From assembly GCA_977006965.1 (NCBI GenBank), contig OZ345352.1, forward strand, positions 2,976,001 to 3,040,000: 64,000 nucleotides of DNA, read 5' to 3'. Source of the stretch: Phymatolithon calcareum (Eukaryota; Rhodophyta; Florideophyceae; Hapalidiales). The position numbers and the translations under genes are program-made. Shown here piece after piece: positions 38,976-47,239 of this stretch. Positions within the stretch are counted from its first letter, which is position 1. Every line of letters starts with the position of its first letter. A model generated the notes under the pieces. That model searched no databases and was not told where the DNA came from. It saw only the letters and a program-made list of their open reading frames with translations.

Positions 38976-40765
38976 ATGGCAACGATGAACGTCGGGGGAT
39001 CACCAGAAACCCCGGAGTACCTACATAAGATGGTACATAATCACAAAGTCGATATTATCGGGCTCACGGAGACACATCTGAGATCCGAAACCCGTATCCG
39101 GACCGTTATGTTCTCTATCCACGCCCCAAGGCCCGAACTGATAACTCCAGAGGGGCCCCGTAACCAAAATCCCGGAGCAAGAAGGCGAGGTACAGCGAGA
39201 AACTTTGGCGGAGTATCACTGGTATTTCGCAGTGGATGTGGACTGAAACTCATCTTCAAGTATGCAAAGGTACACTTCCAAGTCATTTTCGCCCAACTGG
39301 GCAGCCTAAAAGTTGGGGCAGTGTACATGTCACCAAGGTGCACTCGTCAGGAAACCGACAAGTGCTTTCAATTAATCAACAGGCATGCAAGGGGTCAAGC
39401 CATCTTCTGTGGTGACTGGAACGCAAGACACAAGCTGTGGGACAGTCAGTCCAACAGAAGGGGCAACCAACTCGTCAAGTGGGCAGAAAGCAAAGGATGG
39501 GACACAAGAGCAAGCAAAGGACCGACATTCCAGACGAAGAAGTACGGGAGCAATATCGACTTCTTCGTCACGAAAGGAATAACAATATCTGCGCCGAACT
39601 CTCCAGAAGACATTTGGACAGGGACTACACAGCACAGGCCTGTATTTACGAGCCTTAGAAGCCGGCAAGATCTCGACCCGAGCCAATCTAAACGACCAAT
39701 CAGTGTAAGAGACCGAGACGACACACAGAAGAAAAATGAAATCAAGGAACGAATGCGTACTCTCATTGAGGACCTCAAGGGAAATACCTCCCCCGAATCG
39801 GTATCGGATATCTACAGGGAGATTGTAGACCTCGGAGGAAAGTCAAGAAGAGAACCCAAGAAAGAAGCCGCTCTTCGCAAGTATCACGAAAGCATGCCAG
39901 GAGTCATAGACAACCTCAAAAAGTGCAGCAATGCAAGAGATCTACACCAGGTATACAAGAGACTTCTTAAAACCTGGTGTGATCCGTGGAGAACCAGAAA
40001 AAGCATCCCGGCTCGCTACAAGTCATTTTGGAATACAGAGCTGGACAAAATGGCACTGAAGCGAAAGAGTTACACCTTGGTGAACAAGAAGAAGAAAGAG
40101 CAGTATCAAGAATACATTGCCGAGCTCGAGGAGAAAGATGAGCAAGCGGCCTTGATGCAACTTGCCAAGATGAAAAAGAAAATTCGAAGAAGAGTGCTAC
40201 GAAACAAGATGACAGGAAGCGCCATGAATTGCGCTAAATTCTTAGCCCACATCTCGGCGACATGCCATAGCACCGAAAAGTGGCAACCGGGACTAAGAAA
40301 ATTCTCCTGCCCCGACGACATGTGGACAAAAATTGAAGCGGCTATCCGAAAAGAACCAAACGGAAAGGCACCGGGCTTAGACGAGGTGAAGGCTGAAATG
40401 CTAAAAGTCGATATACCGCTCAACGCTGAAGTGCTTACAGCCTTGTGGGAGGCATGCGGGAGGTGTGGAGATACGCCTCTGCACTGGCAGAAAGCGCTCC
40501 TCGTCCCAATACACAAGAAGGGGGAGCACGAGGACCCCGGAAACTACCGACCGATTTCCCTGCTGAGCCACCGAAGGAAAATTATTGAAACAGCTATCGA
40601 TATGAAGCTGCGCACATTATACTCAAATCACTGGTATCAGCTTGGGTTCCAAAAGGGGAAGAGCACTGAACTTGCCATCCTAAGAGCTACTGAGCTACTA
40701 AAAGAGGATCAGAGATGTGTAGCAGTATTGGACCTTAAGGCTGCCTACGGCACAGTACCGAGAGC
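38976..40765 (+). mobile_element. LINE family A, copy 1 (5' part)
   Basis: Endonuclease domain and the first part of the RT. It breaks after AAYGTVPR, where the sequence jumps back to a point inside the same element. Confidence 0.85.
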
Positions 40766-40940
40766 ATCATTGAGGACCTCAAGGGAAGTACCTCCCCCGA
40801 ATCGGTATCCCATATCTACAGAGAGATTTTGGACCTCGGAGGAAAGTCAAGAAAAGAATCCAAGAAAAAAATCGCGCTTCGTAAGTACCAAGAAGGCATT
40901 CCCGGAGTCATCGAAGACCTCAAAAAGTGCAGCAATGTAA
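38976..40940 (+). CDS. LINE endonuclease plus partial RT (broken)
   Basis: A 654-codon frame. The N-terminal ~210 residues form an APE-type endonuclease: IIGLTETHL, then GAVYMSPRCTRQE, FCGDWNARHKLWDS with the catalytic Asp/Asn, and SNIDFFVT. After a basic linker come the first RT blocks: NGKAPGLDEVKAEML, GNYRPISLLSHRRKIIETAI, LGFQKGKSTELAILRA and CVAVLDLKAAYGTVP. The first catalytic Asp position reads AAYGT where copy 2 has AAYDT. About 30 residues present in copy 2 (LYRKARSS... region) are missing. After 40765 the frame runs into the wrong phase of copy 2 to 40940. It cannot make an active RT. Confidence 0.8.
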   Translation: MATMNVGGSPETPEYLHKMVHNHKVDIIGLTETHLRSETRIRTVMFSIHAPRPELITPEGPRNQNPGARRRGTARNFGGVSLVFRSGCGLKLIFKYAKVHFQVIFAQLGSLKVGAVYMSPRCTRQETDKCFQLINRHARGQAIFCGDWNARHKLWDSQSNRRGNQLVKWAESKGWDTRASKGPTFQTKKYGSNIDFFVTKGITISAPNSPEDIWTGTTQHRPVFTSLRSRQDLDPSQSKRPISVRDRDDTQKKNEIKERMRTLIEDLKGNTSPESVSDIYREIVDLGGKSRREPKKEAALRKYHESMPGVIDNLKKCSNARDLHQVYKRLLKTWCDPWRTRKSIPARYKSFWNTELDKMALKRKSYTLVNKKKKEQYQEYIAELEEKDEQAALMQLAKMKKKIRRRVLRNKMTGSAMNCAKFLAHISATCHSTEKWQPGLRKFSCPDDMWTKIEAAIRKEPNGKAPGLDEVKAEMLKVDIPLNAEVLTALWEACGRCGDTPLHWQKALLVPIHKKGEHEDPGNYRPISLLSHRRKIIETAIDMKLRTLYSNHWYQLGFQKGKSTELAILRATELLKEDQRCVAVLDLKAAYGTVPRASLRTSREVPPPNRYPISTERFWTSEESQEKNPRKKSRFVSTKKAFPESSKTSKSAAM

Positions 40941-43153
40941 GAGATCTACACCAGGGGTACAAGCGACTTGTTAAAACCTGGTGTGATCCGTGGAGAACTA
41001 GAAAACGCACACCGGCACGCTATAAGTCATTTTGGAATACAGAGCTCGACAAAATGGCACTGAAGCGAAAGAAACTTTACCGGAAAGCCAGATCATCCCA
41101 AGCACCGGAAGACTGGGGTCGTTACCACGAGTGTAAGTACCAAATCAGAACCTTGGTGAACAAGAAGAAGAAAGAGCAGTATCAAGAATACATCGCCGAG
41201 CTGGAGGAGAAGGATGGACCAGCGGCTTTGAAGCAACTTGCCAAGATGAAAAAGAAAATTCGAAGAAGAAAGCTAAGAAACGAGATGACAGGAAGCCCCA
41301 TGAATTGCGCTAAATTCTCAGCCCATATCTCAGCGACATGCCATAGCACCGAAAAGTGGCAACCCGGACTAAGAAAATTCTCCTGCACAGAGGACATGAG
41401 GACAAAAATTGAAGCGGCTATCCGTAAAGCACCAAACGGAAAGGCACCAGGCTTAGACGAGGTGAAGGCTGAAATGCTAAAAGTCGATATATCGCTCAAT
41501 GCCGAAGTGCTTACAGCCTTGTGGGAGGCCTGCGGGAGATGTGGAGACATGCCTCTGCACTGGCAGAAAGCGCTCCTCGTCCCAATACACAAGAAGGGGG
41601 CACACGAGGACCCCGGAAACTACCGACCGATTTCCTTGCTGAGCCACGCAAGGAAAATTATTGAGACAGCGATTGATATGAAGCTGCGCACAGTATACTC
41701 AAACCACTGGTATCAGCTTGGGTTCCAAAAGGGGAAGAGCACTGAACTGGCCATCCTAAGAGCTACTGAGCTACTAAAAGAGGATCAGAGATGTGTAGCA
41801 GTATTGGACCTTAAGGCTGCCTACGACACAGTACCGAGAGTACACTTGGTGAACAGAATGAGACAAGTACTGCCCAAGGAGATCTGCGCAATGGCCGAGG
41901 CGTTCTTGACACCATCCTGGGTAGCAACAATTGGTGATGCGAACAGGAACTGGTTTCTAGTGGACAGGGGGGTCCCACAAGGGTCCCCTCTCAGTCCAAG
42001 CCTCTACAACATCTTCATGGATGAATTCGCCGAGCGAATGAGCCGGGCATCAAAAACCTGGGCTGAAGTACCGGCTATCCTCTTCGCAGACGATGTTCTT
42101 CTCTCTGCGAAATCACCCGCTGCACTGCAAGGACTATTGGATATAGCTACCCAATGGGCACAAGAGCGAGATATGACTTGGAACACTAAACAAGGGAAAA
42201 GCGAAGTCCTCGAATCAGAGGAAACATTGGGCAAGACATTCAAGCTAGCGAACAAGGTACTAGCACAAGTTCCGGAGGTCACGTACCTTGGAGTATCCAT
42301 AGACCCCGGAGGAGTCACAGATACGTTAATGATGCAACGACTAAAGAAAGCAAGGACGGCCGTGTACGAGTTGCGTACACTGGGAGTGTTCAAGAAAGGG
42401 CTGAGTATACAGAAGTGTATTCAGATATACAAGGCGCTAGTACAGCCACGCTGGGAGTACGCAATGCACTTAACGCCCTGGACAGAAGACGTACAAAATG
42501 CTGTCAAGGAAGTAGAAGCAACATTCTTCAATCAAGTATTCGGGCCACTGGCCCGAGGAAGGACGGATAGGCTCCGTCTCCTGTGCCGGATCCAGGCGGC
42601 CGCACATCGACGAGAAATCTTGGCCTTCAAAATGCTGAGAAGGAACAAGGCGAAAGAACGTATGTATTCAAAAGAAGTGCCCGAAAGAAGAAACAACCAT
42701 GAATGGCAGTACACGAGGAAAGATATCGCCGCGATGGAGACCAGAGAGCCGTTCGGTGAAGCTGTAAAGCATATCCAAACGAACCAATCGTCGCAAACAC
42801 TTCGATCGAAATTTCTGGAAATGGAAGGAGACCGCCTAGAATCGAAGCGGAAAAGAAAGATACCGTACGACAAGACAAGAGAATTGCCGGCAATCCTCAA
42901 GTTCCCCAAGGTGAAGCACAGACAACTAGCGCTGCAGTATGCCTGCGGCAGATTCCCACAGGTGTCAACAACAAGTATGACTGAAGAATTCGGCACCAGA
43001 GCCAGAGAGCATATGGAAACCCTTGAACGCACGTTAGCAGGGTACGAACTTGAAGGAGAAAAACGACTGGAAACAGAAAAGGCGCTGGATGAGCTCTTAC
43101 TATTTAGCAAGACACTCATAGAACGCATGGAGACCGAAGAAGGCTTGTATTAA
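40766..43153 (+). CDS. LINE reverse transcriptase with C-terminal domain
   Basis: An open frame of about 795 codons without its own start or endonuclease. RT motifs are complete: CVAVLDLKAAYDTVP, RGVPQGSPLSPSLYNIFMDE, FADD at 42083-42094 and VTYLGVSID. After the RT come LTPWTEDVQNAV, CRIQAAAHRREI, RKRKIPYD, KVKHRQLALQ and CGRFPQVS. It ends LLLFSKTLIERMETEEGLY. The last ~110 residues are the domain shared by all LINE families in the window. Because the endonuclease part is in a different phase upstream, the element is probably not autonomous, though the RT itself looks intact. Confidence 0.85.
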   Translation: MIEDLKGSTSPESVSHIYREILDLGGKSRKESKKKIALRKYQEGIPGVIEDLKKCSNVRDLHQGYKRLVKTWCDPWRTRKRTPARYKSFWNTELDKMALKRKKLYRKARSSQAPEDWGRYHECKYQIRTLVNKKKKEQYQEYIAELEEKDGPAALKQLAKMKKKIRRRKLRNEMTGSPMNCAKFSAHISATCHSTEKWQPGLRKFSCTEDMRTKIEAAIRKAPNGKAPGLDEVKAEMLKVDISLNAEVLTALWEACGRCGDMPLHWQKALLVPIHKKGAHEDPGNYRPISLLSHARKIIETAIDMKLRTVYSNHWYQLGFQKGKSTELAILRATELLKEDQRCVAVLDLKAAYDTVPRVHLVNRMRQVLPKEICAMAEAFLTPSWVATIGDANRNWFLVDRGVPQGSPLSPSLYNIFMDEFAERMSRASKTWAEVPAILFADDVLLSAKSPAALQGLLDIATQWAQERDMTWNTKQGKSEVLESEETLGKTFKLANKVLAQVPEVTYLGVSIDPGGVTDTLMMQRLKKARTAVYELRTLGVFKKGLSIQKCIQIYKALVQPRWEYAMHLTPWTEDVQNAVKEVEATFFNQVFGPLARGRTDRLRLLCRIQAAAHRREILAFKMLRRNKAKERMYSKEVPERRNNHEWQYTRKDIAAMETREPFGEAVKHIQTNQSSQTLRSKFLEMEGDRLESKRKRKIPYDKTRELPAILKFPKVKHRQLALQYACGRFPQVSTTSMTEEFGTRAREHMETLERTLAGYELEGEKRLETEKALDELLLFSKTLIERMETEEGLY

Positions 43154-43245
43154 TCCGCAGAAGGCAAGACAAAAAGTGGTCGAGACCAAGCACCAACAAT
43201 CCCGTAGAGGACTGAAATAGGACTACTTTGAGTCCTGAGTTTTCC

Positions 43246-43266
43246 CGTCCGCCATTCTGGTGGACG
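43246..43266 (+). other. LINE family A 3'-UTR hairpin
   Basis: CGTCCGCC / GGTGGACG stem with a 5-nt loop, followed by TTTTGTGAGCT. Placed like the family B hairpin at 536-556. Confidence 0.6.
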
Positions 43267-43370
43267 TTTTGTGAGCTACACAAAGGTAGGTAGCATCAGA
43301 GGAAGCCTTGCCCATATCTTCGGAAGTCTGTGGGGCTTTTAAATAAACTTGAAAGGAAAAAAAAAAAAAA

Positions 43371-43639
43371 GAACACGAGCCGGAATTTTCCCGGGCTCGC
43401 ATTTTTAGGACATCCGCTCCTTCGAACGCAGTCCAGTCGAGAACCACGCCGGTCTATGAATCAGTGTATTTAACCGTCCCAGAGGCAAGGACAAGCAATT
43501 GCGGAGAGTGTGCCGTTTGGACCCGTCCGCATATTTTCGTCGATATCCGTGTTCGCTGTCCTCCCTCACACCTTACGTAGGCCTCTCACATAGATCTAAA
43601 TACTGCAATCAGAAATGTCCGCAAGCGCTCCCCAAATTT
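43371..43639. other. Gene-free stretch
   Basis: No gene supported. Confidence 0.4.
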
Positions 43640-43905
43640 TTTATTGCAGTTTTTTTAAAGCCCCACAGTCATACGAATATACGGGCAAGGCTTCCTCAGG
43701 TGCTACCCTCACTAGGGTGACTCTACTCTTATGTCTGGTATTCTATCTGAGCCGCTAGCATGTACGCGGTTGTATTTGATAGTTCATCATAGCAGTTTTC
43801 GAGATGTCGCTTCTTCTTTCAGTACAGGTCTTCTTCATTCTGCATACTCTCGATGATGCTTTTGCTGAATAGCAAAATGTCATCTAGTGGCTCCCCAAAT
43901 TGTAA
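43640..43905 (-). mobile_element. LINE family A fragment
   Basis: Minus-strand LDDILLFSKSIIESMQNEED, LY then stop matches the family A C-terminus. The UTR ends GACTGTGGGGCTTTAAAAAAAC near 43650. Confidence 0.7.
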
Positions 43906-44079
43906 CGTCATACGTCACAAAGAAGAGGAAAAAAGAAGGAAATCAGTGAAACACAATGCTATCTCAGAGCGCAATGCTTCGATTCTGTCGCGCACACAAG
44001 ATAAGGAGGGCGATGCGATTGGAAAAAATGAGAGTGTGGGCATCAGCGGAAAGCACATTTTATTTTTAGTATTTAAAGT

Positions 44080-47000
44080 CGTAGGGGGGGAAATTGTAGA
44101 TTTTTATTTTAGAAGCCCTCAACGCCGGTATTCACCAACACCAGAGCAGCTTCCCGTTGATACTGCCATCTCATTACCCAATCAGATCACATTACACTAT
44201 CATTTCTTCTAACATATGGATTTCCAGTGCTAAAAGTTTGTCAATCGCCGTTTTCGTCCCTTTTTCCCAAGATTCTTCTGCTCTTGGACTTGTCAAATTT
44301 CGTTGTAGAGTTTTCAGATTCTCTTCTGCGACCTCGTTGAAATGTTCAACGTATGACTCTGCTCTTCGTGGTGGGAAGCGGCCGAAGAACCACTTAACTG
44401 CTAGGAGTCGGTGTTTCCTGGATCGAATTTGGAGTACAGGGCTTACTTTCTCCTTAGTGTCCACGGTAATTTTTCTCTCTTTTTCTTCTTCCTTTTCAAT
44501 CCATTCCTGTCGTCGGCGGTGGCTCTCGTGTTTGTGGGTCACCAGCCCTCGTACGGCTCGCTCGGTACTGCCTCTTAGGAGCTCATGCTCCTGCAGATAG
44601 CGGATATCCATCTCTGCTTGCTGTATGTCCCCTTCTTTTCCAGCGTAATTTTCTTCCTTCTCGATTTCGTCCTTCCCTCGTATAAGCCTCTGTGCGAAGT
44701 GCTCTCCGAGTTGCGCTCTTCTTATCTTTGGTGGAGTAATTCTGCAGAGGGCTCGCATTCGGGCGTGCAATCGTTTCGCGTAGTTACCGAAGGCAACAGA
44801 GTAGAACAAACCCTCCGCTTGGTTGATCTGCGCTTCGACTGAGTTTGTCCATGGTGTGAGGTGTATCGCGTACTCCCATCTGCATTGCACAAGAGCCTTG
44901 TACATTGCTATATTCTTGGTAGTAGCTAGTCCTTGCGCTTGGACTCCCAGGTCTTTTAGTCCCATGATGATTCCCTTCGCCGCGTTGATGCGGTTTAGTG
45001 TTGCGTGGTGGGTTACTCCCGTGTTGTCGATCGTGGTTCCCAGGTATTCCAGTAGGCGGGTTTCGTGGAGCTCCTGGCCTGAGAGCCGGAACTTGCGTTT
45101 GAATAATCCGGGATAGATAAGCACTTCGCTTTTTCCTTTCTTAGTGTTCCATGTCATTCCATTTTCTGTGGCCCAGCTCGTCGCCGTATCCAAAAGCCAT
45201 TGCATACCATCGGAATTGGTGGCTTGGAGCTGCACGTCGTCCGCGAAAAGTATCGCGGGGTGCTTCGACATATGCCGAGGTGCTTTTTCCATTGCGAACG
45301 CGAATGTGTCCATGAACAAGTTGTACAAGCAGGGGCTCAGGGGCGATCCTTGGGGGACTCCGCGGTCAATAAGGAGCCACTTCTTTTCCTCGTCTCCGGC
45401 CGTTGTAATCCAGGATGGTTTGAGCAGGTATCTGACCATCTCCGCTAAGTCTGCGGGTAGGCATTTGTCCACACGCTTCTGGAGTATGTCCCTAGGAACC
45501 CGATCGTAAGCCGCCGAGAGATCGAGAACGGCTACAAAGCGGTGTCCCTTCTTCATTGTGCTCGTGGACCTTAGTATCGCGAGCTCTGTCCCCTTATTTC
45601 TTTGGAATCCTAATTGGAAGTGGTGAAACTTGTACCGGCTGCGTATCGCCGAGTCCATGGCAGCGTCAATTATTTTCCGCACTTGGCTTAGGAGCGATAT
45701 CGGTCTGTAGTTCCCAGCTTCGTGTGTCACTCCTTTCTTGTAAATCGGAATCAGCGTTGCTCTTCGCCAAGCCGTCGGGATGCATTTCAGCTTGCCGCAC
45801 ATTTCCCATAGGGACACAATCAGTTTCCCGCTCATTTCCGGATTTGCTTGGAGCATTTCAACTCCGATCCTGTCAGGCCCAAGTGCTTTTCCTCGTGGTG
45901 CTCGCCGGACTGCACTTTTGATCCCTTCCCGAAGTGTCTCTGACACTGCGAAATGACTTAGGGTAGGGTTCCAGGCTTTCTCTGTTTTGCATACGTTGGC
46001 AATATGGGCTGTGAACATGTGGGGGCGCACGGGAGCTCCCAGCGCTCGATTGATCCCTCTTCGTTTTCGCTTACATCTTAAGATTTTGCTCAGCGTCTTC
46101 ATGGCTTTCCGGGGCGACTGGTCTTCAATATCATCGATGTATTTGGTATACTGCCCGGTTTTCGCCTTTCGTATTGCGGCGCGCATTTCGTTTCGGAACT
46201 TCTTGTATGTTTTCCAGTCCTCCGTTCTCATTGTTTTCTTGGCTTTCCGGTACAGGCGGGTTCTCTCTTTTGCCATTCGGTCCAGATTTCGTGTCCAGAA
46301 TGGTTTAAAGCGTGGCGGTCGGCGGTGCTTGTTTGTCCACGGTTTGGTTACGAGCCGCTGGAATTTCTCGTACCATTTGTCCAACCCCTTCTTGTGGCGA
46401 CAGCATCGTAGTTCCCCTAACATTCTGGGCCCCCATTTTTCCATCGCTTTGGCCGCGCTTTCTGCTCTCTCCTCGCTCTTTCTCACTGTCGCTGAGATGA
46501 ACGATTCCACCTTATCTGGGGCCGGTTTCCTATGGTCCACGTCCATAGCGACAGGGAGGTGTCCATTGCGTATTCCATCCCAAATCCCGTTGGGGGATTT
46601 CACCCTTGTCGTGTCCAGCGATTTGGTGGCAAACAAGTCGATGTTGCTGTTTCCTCTCGTTGATCTGTACGTAGCACCTTGTGCTGTGTGGATGCGCCAA
46701 TTCGAGTTTGCAGCCCATTGTACAAGGTGTCGTCCTCTCATCTTGGATTTCGTGTCCCAGTGTTGGTGACGGGCATTGAGGTCTCCCATGAGCACCGACT
46801 TTCCTCTGCAGTGTGTTTGGACGAGGTCCAGGTACTCCATAGTCTCTTGTCTCGAGGTATTCGGGGATAGGTACGCCACGGCGACGTTTATTCCCGCCAC
46901 CATCGTCACGAGTAGCTGGGCGTGATCCGTCGCATGACGAAACTTAACGTTAATTTTGAAGGGGAATCCTTTGCGCGTGAGGATTGCGACCCCACCCCTA

Positions 47001-47110
47001 GGCTTAGCACGTGGTGGGCATGGTCTTGTCGTGGATACCTGGTTAAAGTCGTAGGGATTGCGCGCAAATGAACGTTTTTCGTCGAAAAATTCAAAATTGA
47101 TGAAGTTTCA
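44080..47110 (-). mobile_element. LINE family E, nearly full length
   Basis: Endonuclease, RT and C-terminal domain in one frame, with a 3' terminus reading GGCGTTGAGGGCTTCTAAAA, TAAAAATCTACAATTT at about 44080-44125. The frame is readable upstream to about 47100 (NPYDFNQVSTTRPCPPR), where it fades, so the 5' end is truncated. Confidence 0.85.
44192..46909 (-). CDS. LINE endonuclease-reverse transcriptase
   Basis: A 905-codon frame; the codon at 46909 is GTG, so this is not a real start, and the frame stays open to about 47100. The APE endonuclease is present from its middle: VAVAYLSPNTSRQE, LMGDLNARHQHWDT, SNIDLFATKS. RT motifs are intact: APRGKALGPDRIGVEML, NYRPISLLSQVRKII, FVAVLDLSAAYDRVP, RGVPQGSPLSPCLYNLFMD, FADD (45236-45247) and LLEYLGTTID. 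After LTPWTNSV and CRITPPKIRRAQ the C-terminal domain has SRKHRLLAVKW and FGRFPPR. This is the best-preserved polymerase in the window and might still be active in trans. Confidence 0.85.
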   Translation of the reverse strand: MTMVAGINVAVAYLSPNTSRQETMEYLDLVQTHCRGKSVLMGDLNARHQHWDTKSKMRGRHLVQWAANSNWRIHTAQGATYRSTRGNSNIDLFATKSLDTTRVKSPNGIWDGIRNGHLPVAMDVDHRKPAPDKVESFISATVRKSEERAESAAKAMEKWGPRMLGELRCCRHKKGLDKWYEKFQRLVTKPWTNKHRRPPRFKPFWTRNLDRMAKERTRLYRKAKKTMRTEDWKTYKKFRNEMRAAIRKAKTGQYTKYIDDIEDQSPRKAMKTLSKILRCKRKRRGINRALGAPVRPHMFTAHIANVCKTEKAWNPTLSHFAVSETLREGIKSAVRRAPRGKALGPDRIGVEMLQANPEMSGKLIVSLWEMCGKLKCIPTAWRRATLIPIYKKGVTHEAGNYRPISLLSQVRKIIDAAMDSAIRSRYKFHHFQLGFQRNKGTELAILRSTSTMKKGHRFVAVLDLSAAYDRVPRDILQKRVDKCLPADLAEMVRYLLKPSWITTAGDEEKKWLLIDRGVPQGSPLSPCLYNLFMDTFAFAMEKAPRHMSKHPAILFADDVQLQATNSDGMQWLLDTATSWATENGMTWNTKKGKSEVLIYPGLFKRKFRLSGQELHETRLLEYLGTTIDNTGVTHHATLNRINAAKGIIMGLKDLGVQAQGLATTKNIAMYKALVQCRWEYAIHLTPWTNSVEAQINQAEGLFYSVAFGNYAKRLHARMRALCRITPPKIRRAQLGEHFAQRLIRGKDEIEKEENYAGKEGDIQQAEMDIRYLQEHELLRGSTERAVRGLVTHKHESHRRRQEWIEKEEEKERKITVDTKEKVSPVLQIRSRKHRLLAVKWFFGRFPPRRAESYVEHFNEVAEENLKTLQRNLTSPRAEESWEKGTKTAIDKLLALEIHMLEEMIV

Positions 47111-47239
47111 AAGGTTTGGAACTTCATTCTGAGGACCAGTATGGGCTTCTGACCTACTATCACAAAATTTAATACTGCTACAAGCTAGAAAGGATAAACT
47201 CTACATTACTGACTCAGTGAGCAGTCGCATATGCTAGAA

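Larger units (their letters stand above)
40766..43370 (+). mobile_element. LINE family A, copy 2 (lacks 5' part)
   Basis: Begins inside the linker (IIEDLKGSTSPESVS), matching copy 1 from about 39757, and runs to a poly(A) end near 43370. The two copies share about 1 kb (39757-40765 and 40766-41835). Confidence 0.85.

Noticed and set aside
45987-46769. Plus-strand 260-aa ORF opposite the LINE ORF
   Set aside because: Antisense shadow of the 905-codon LINE frame.
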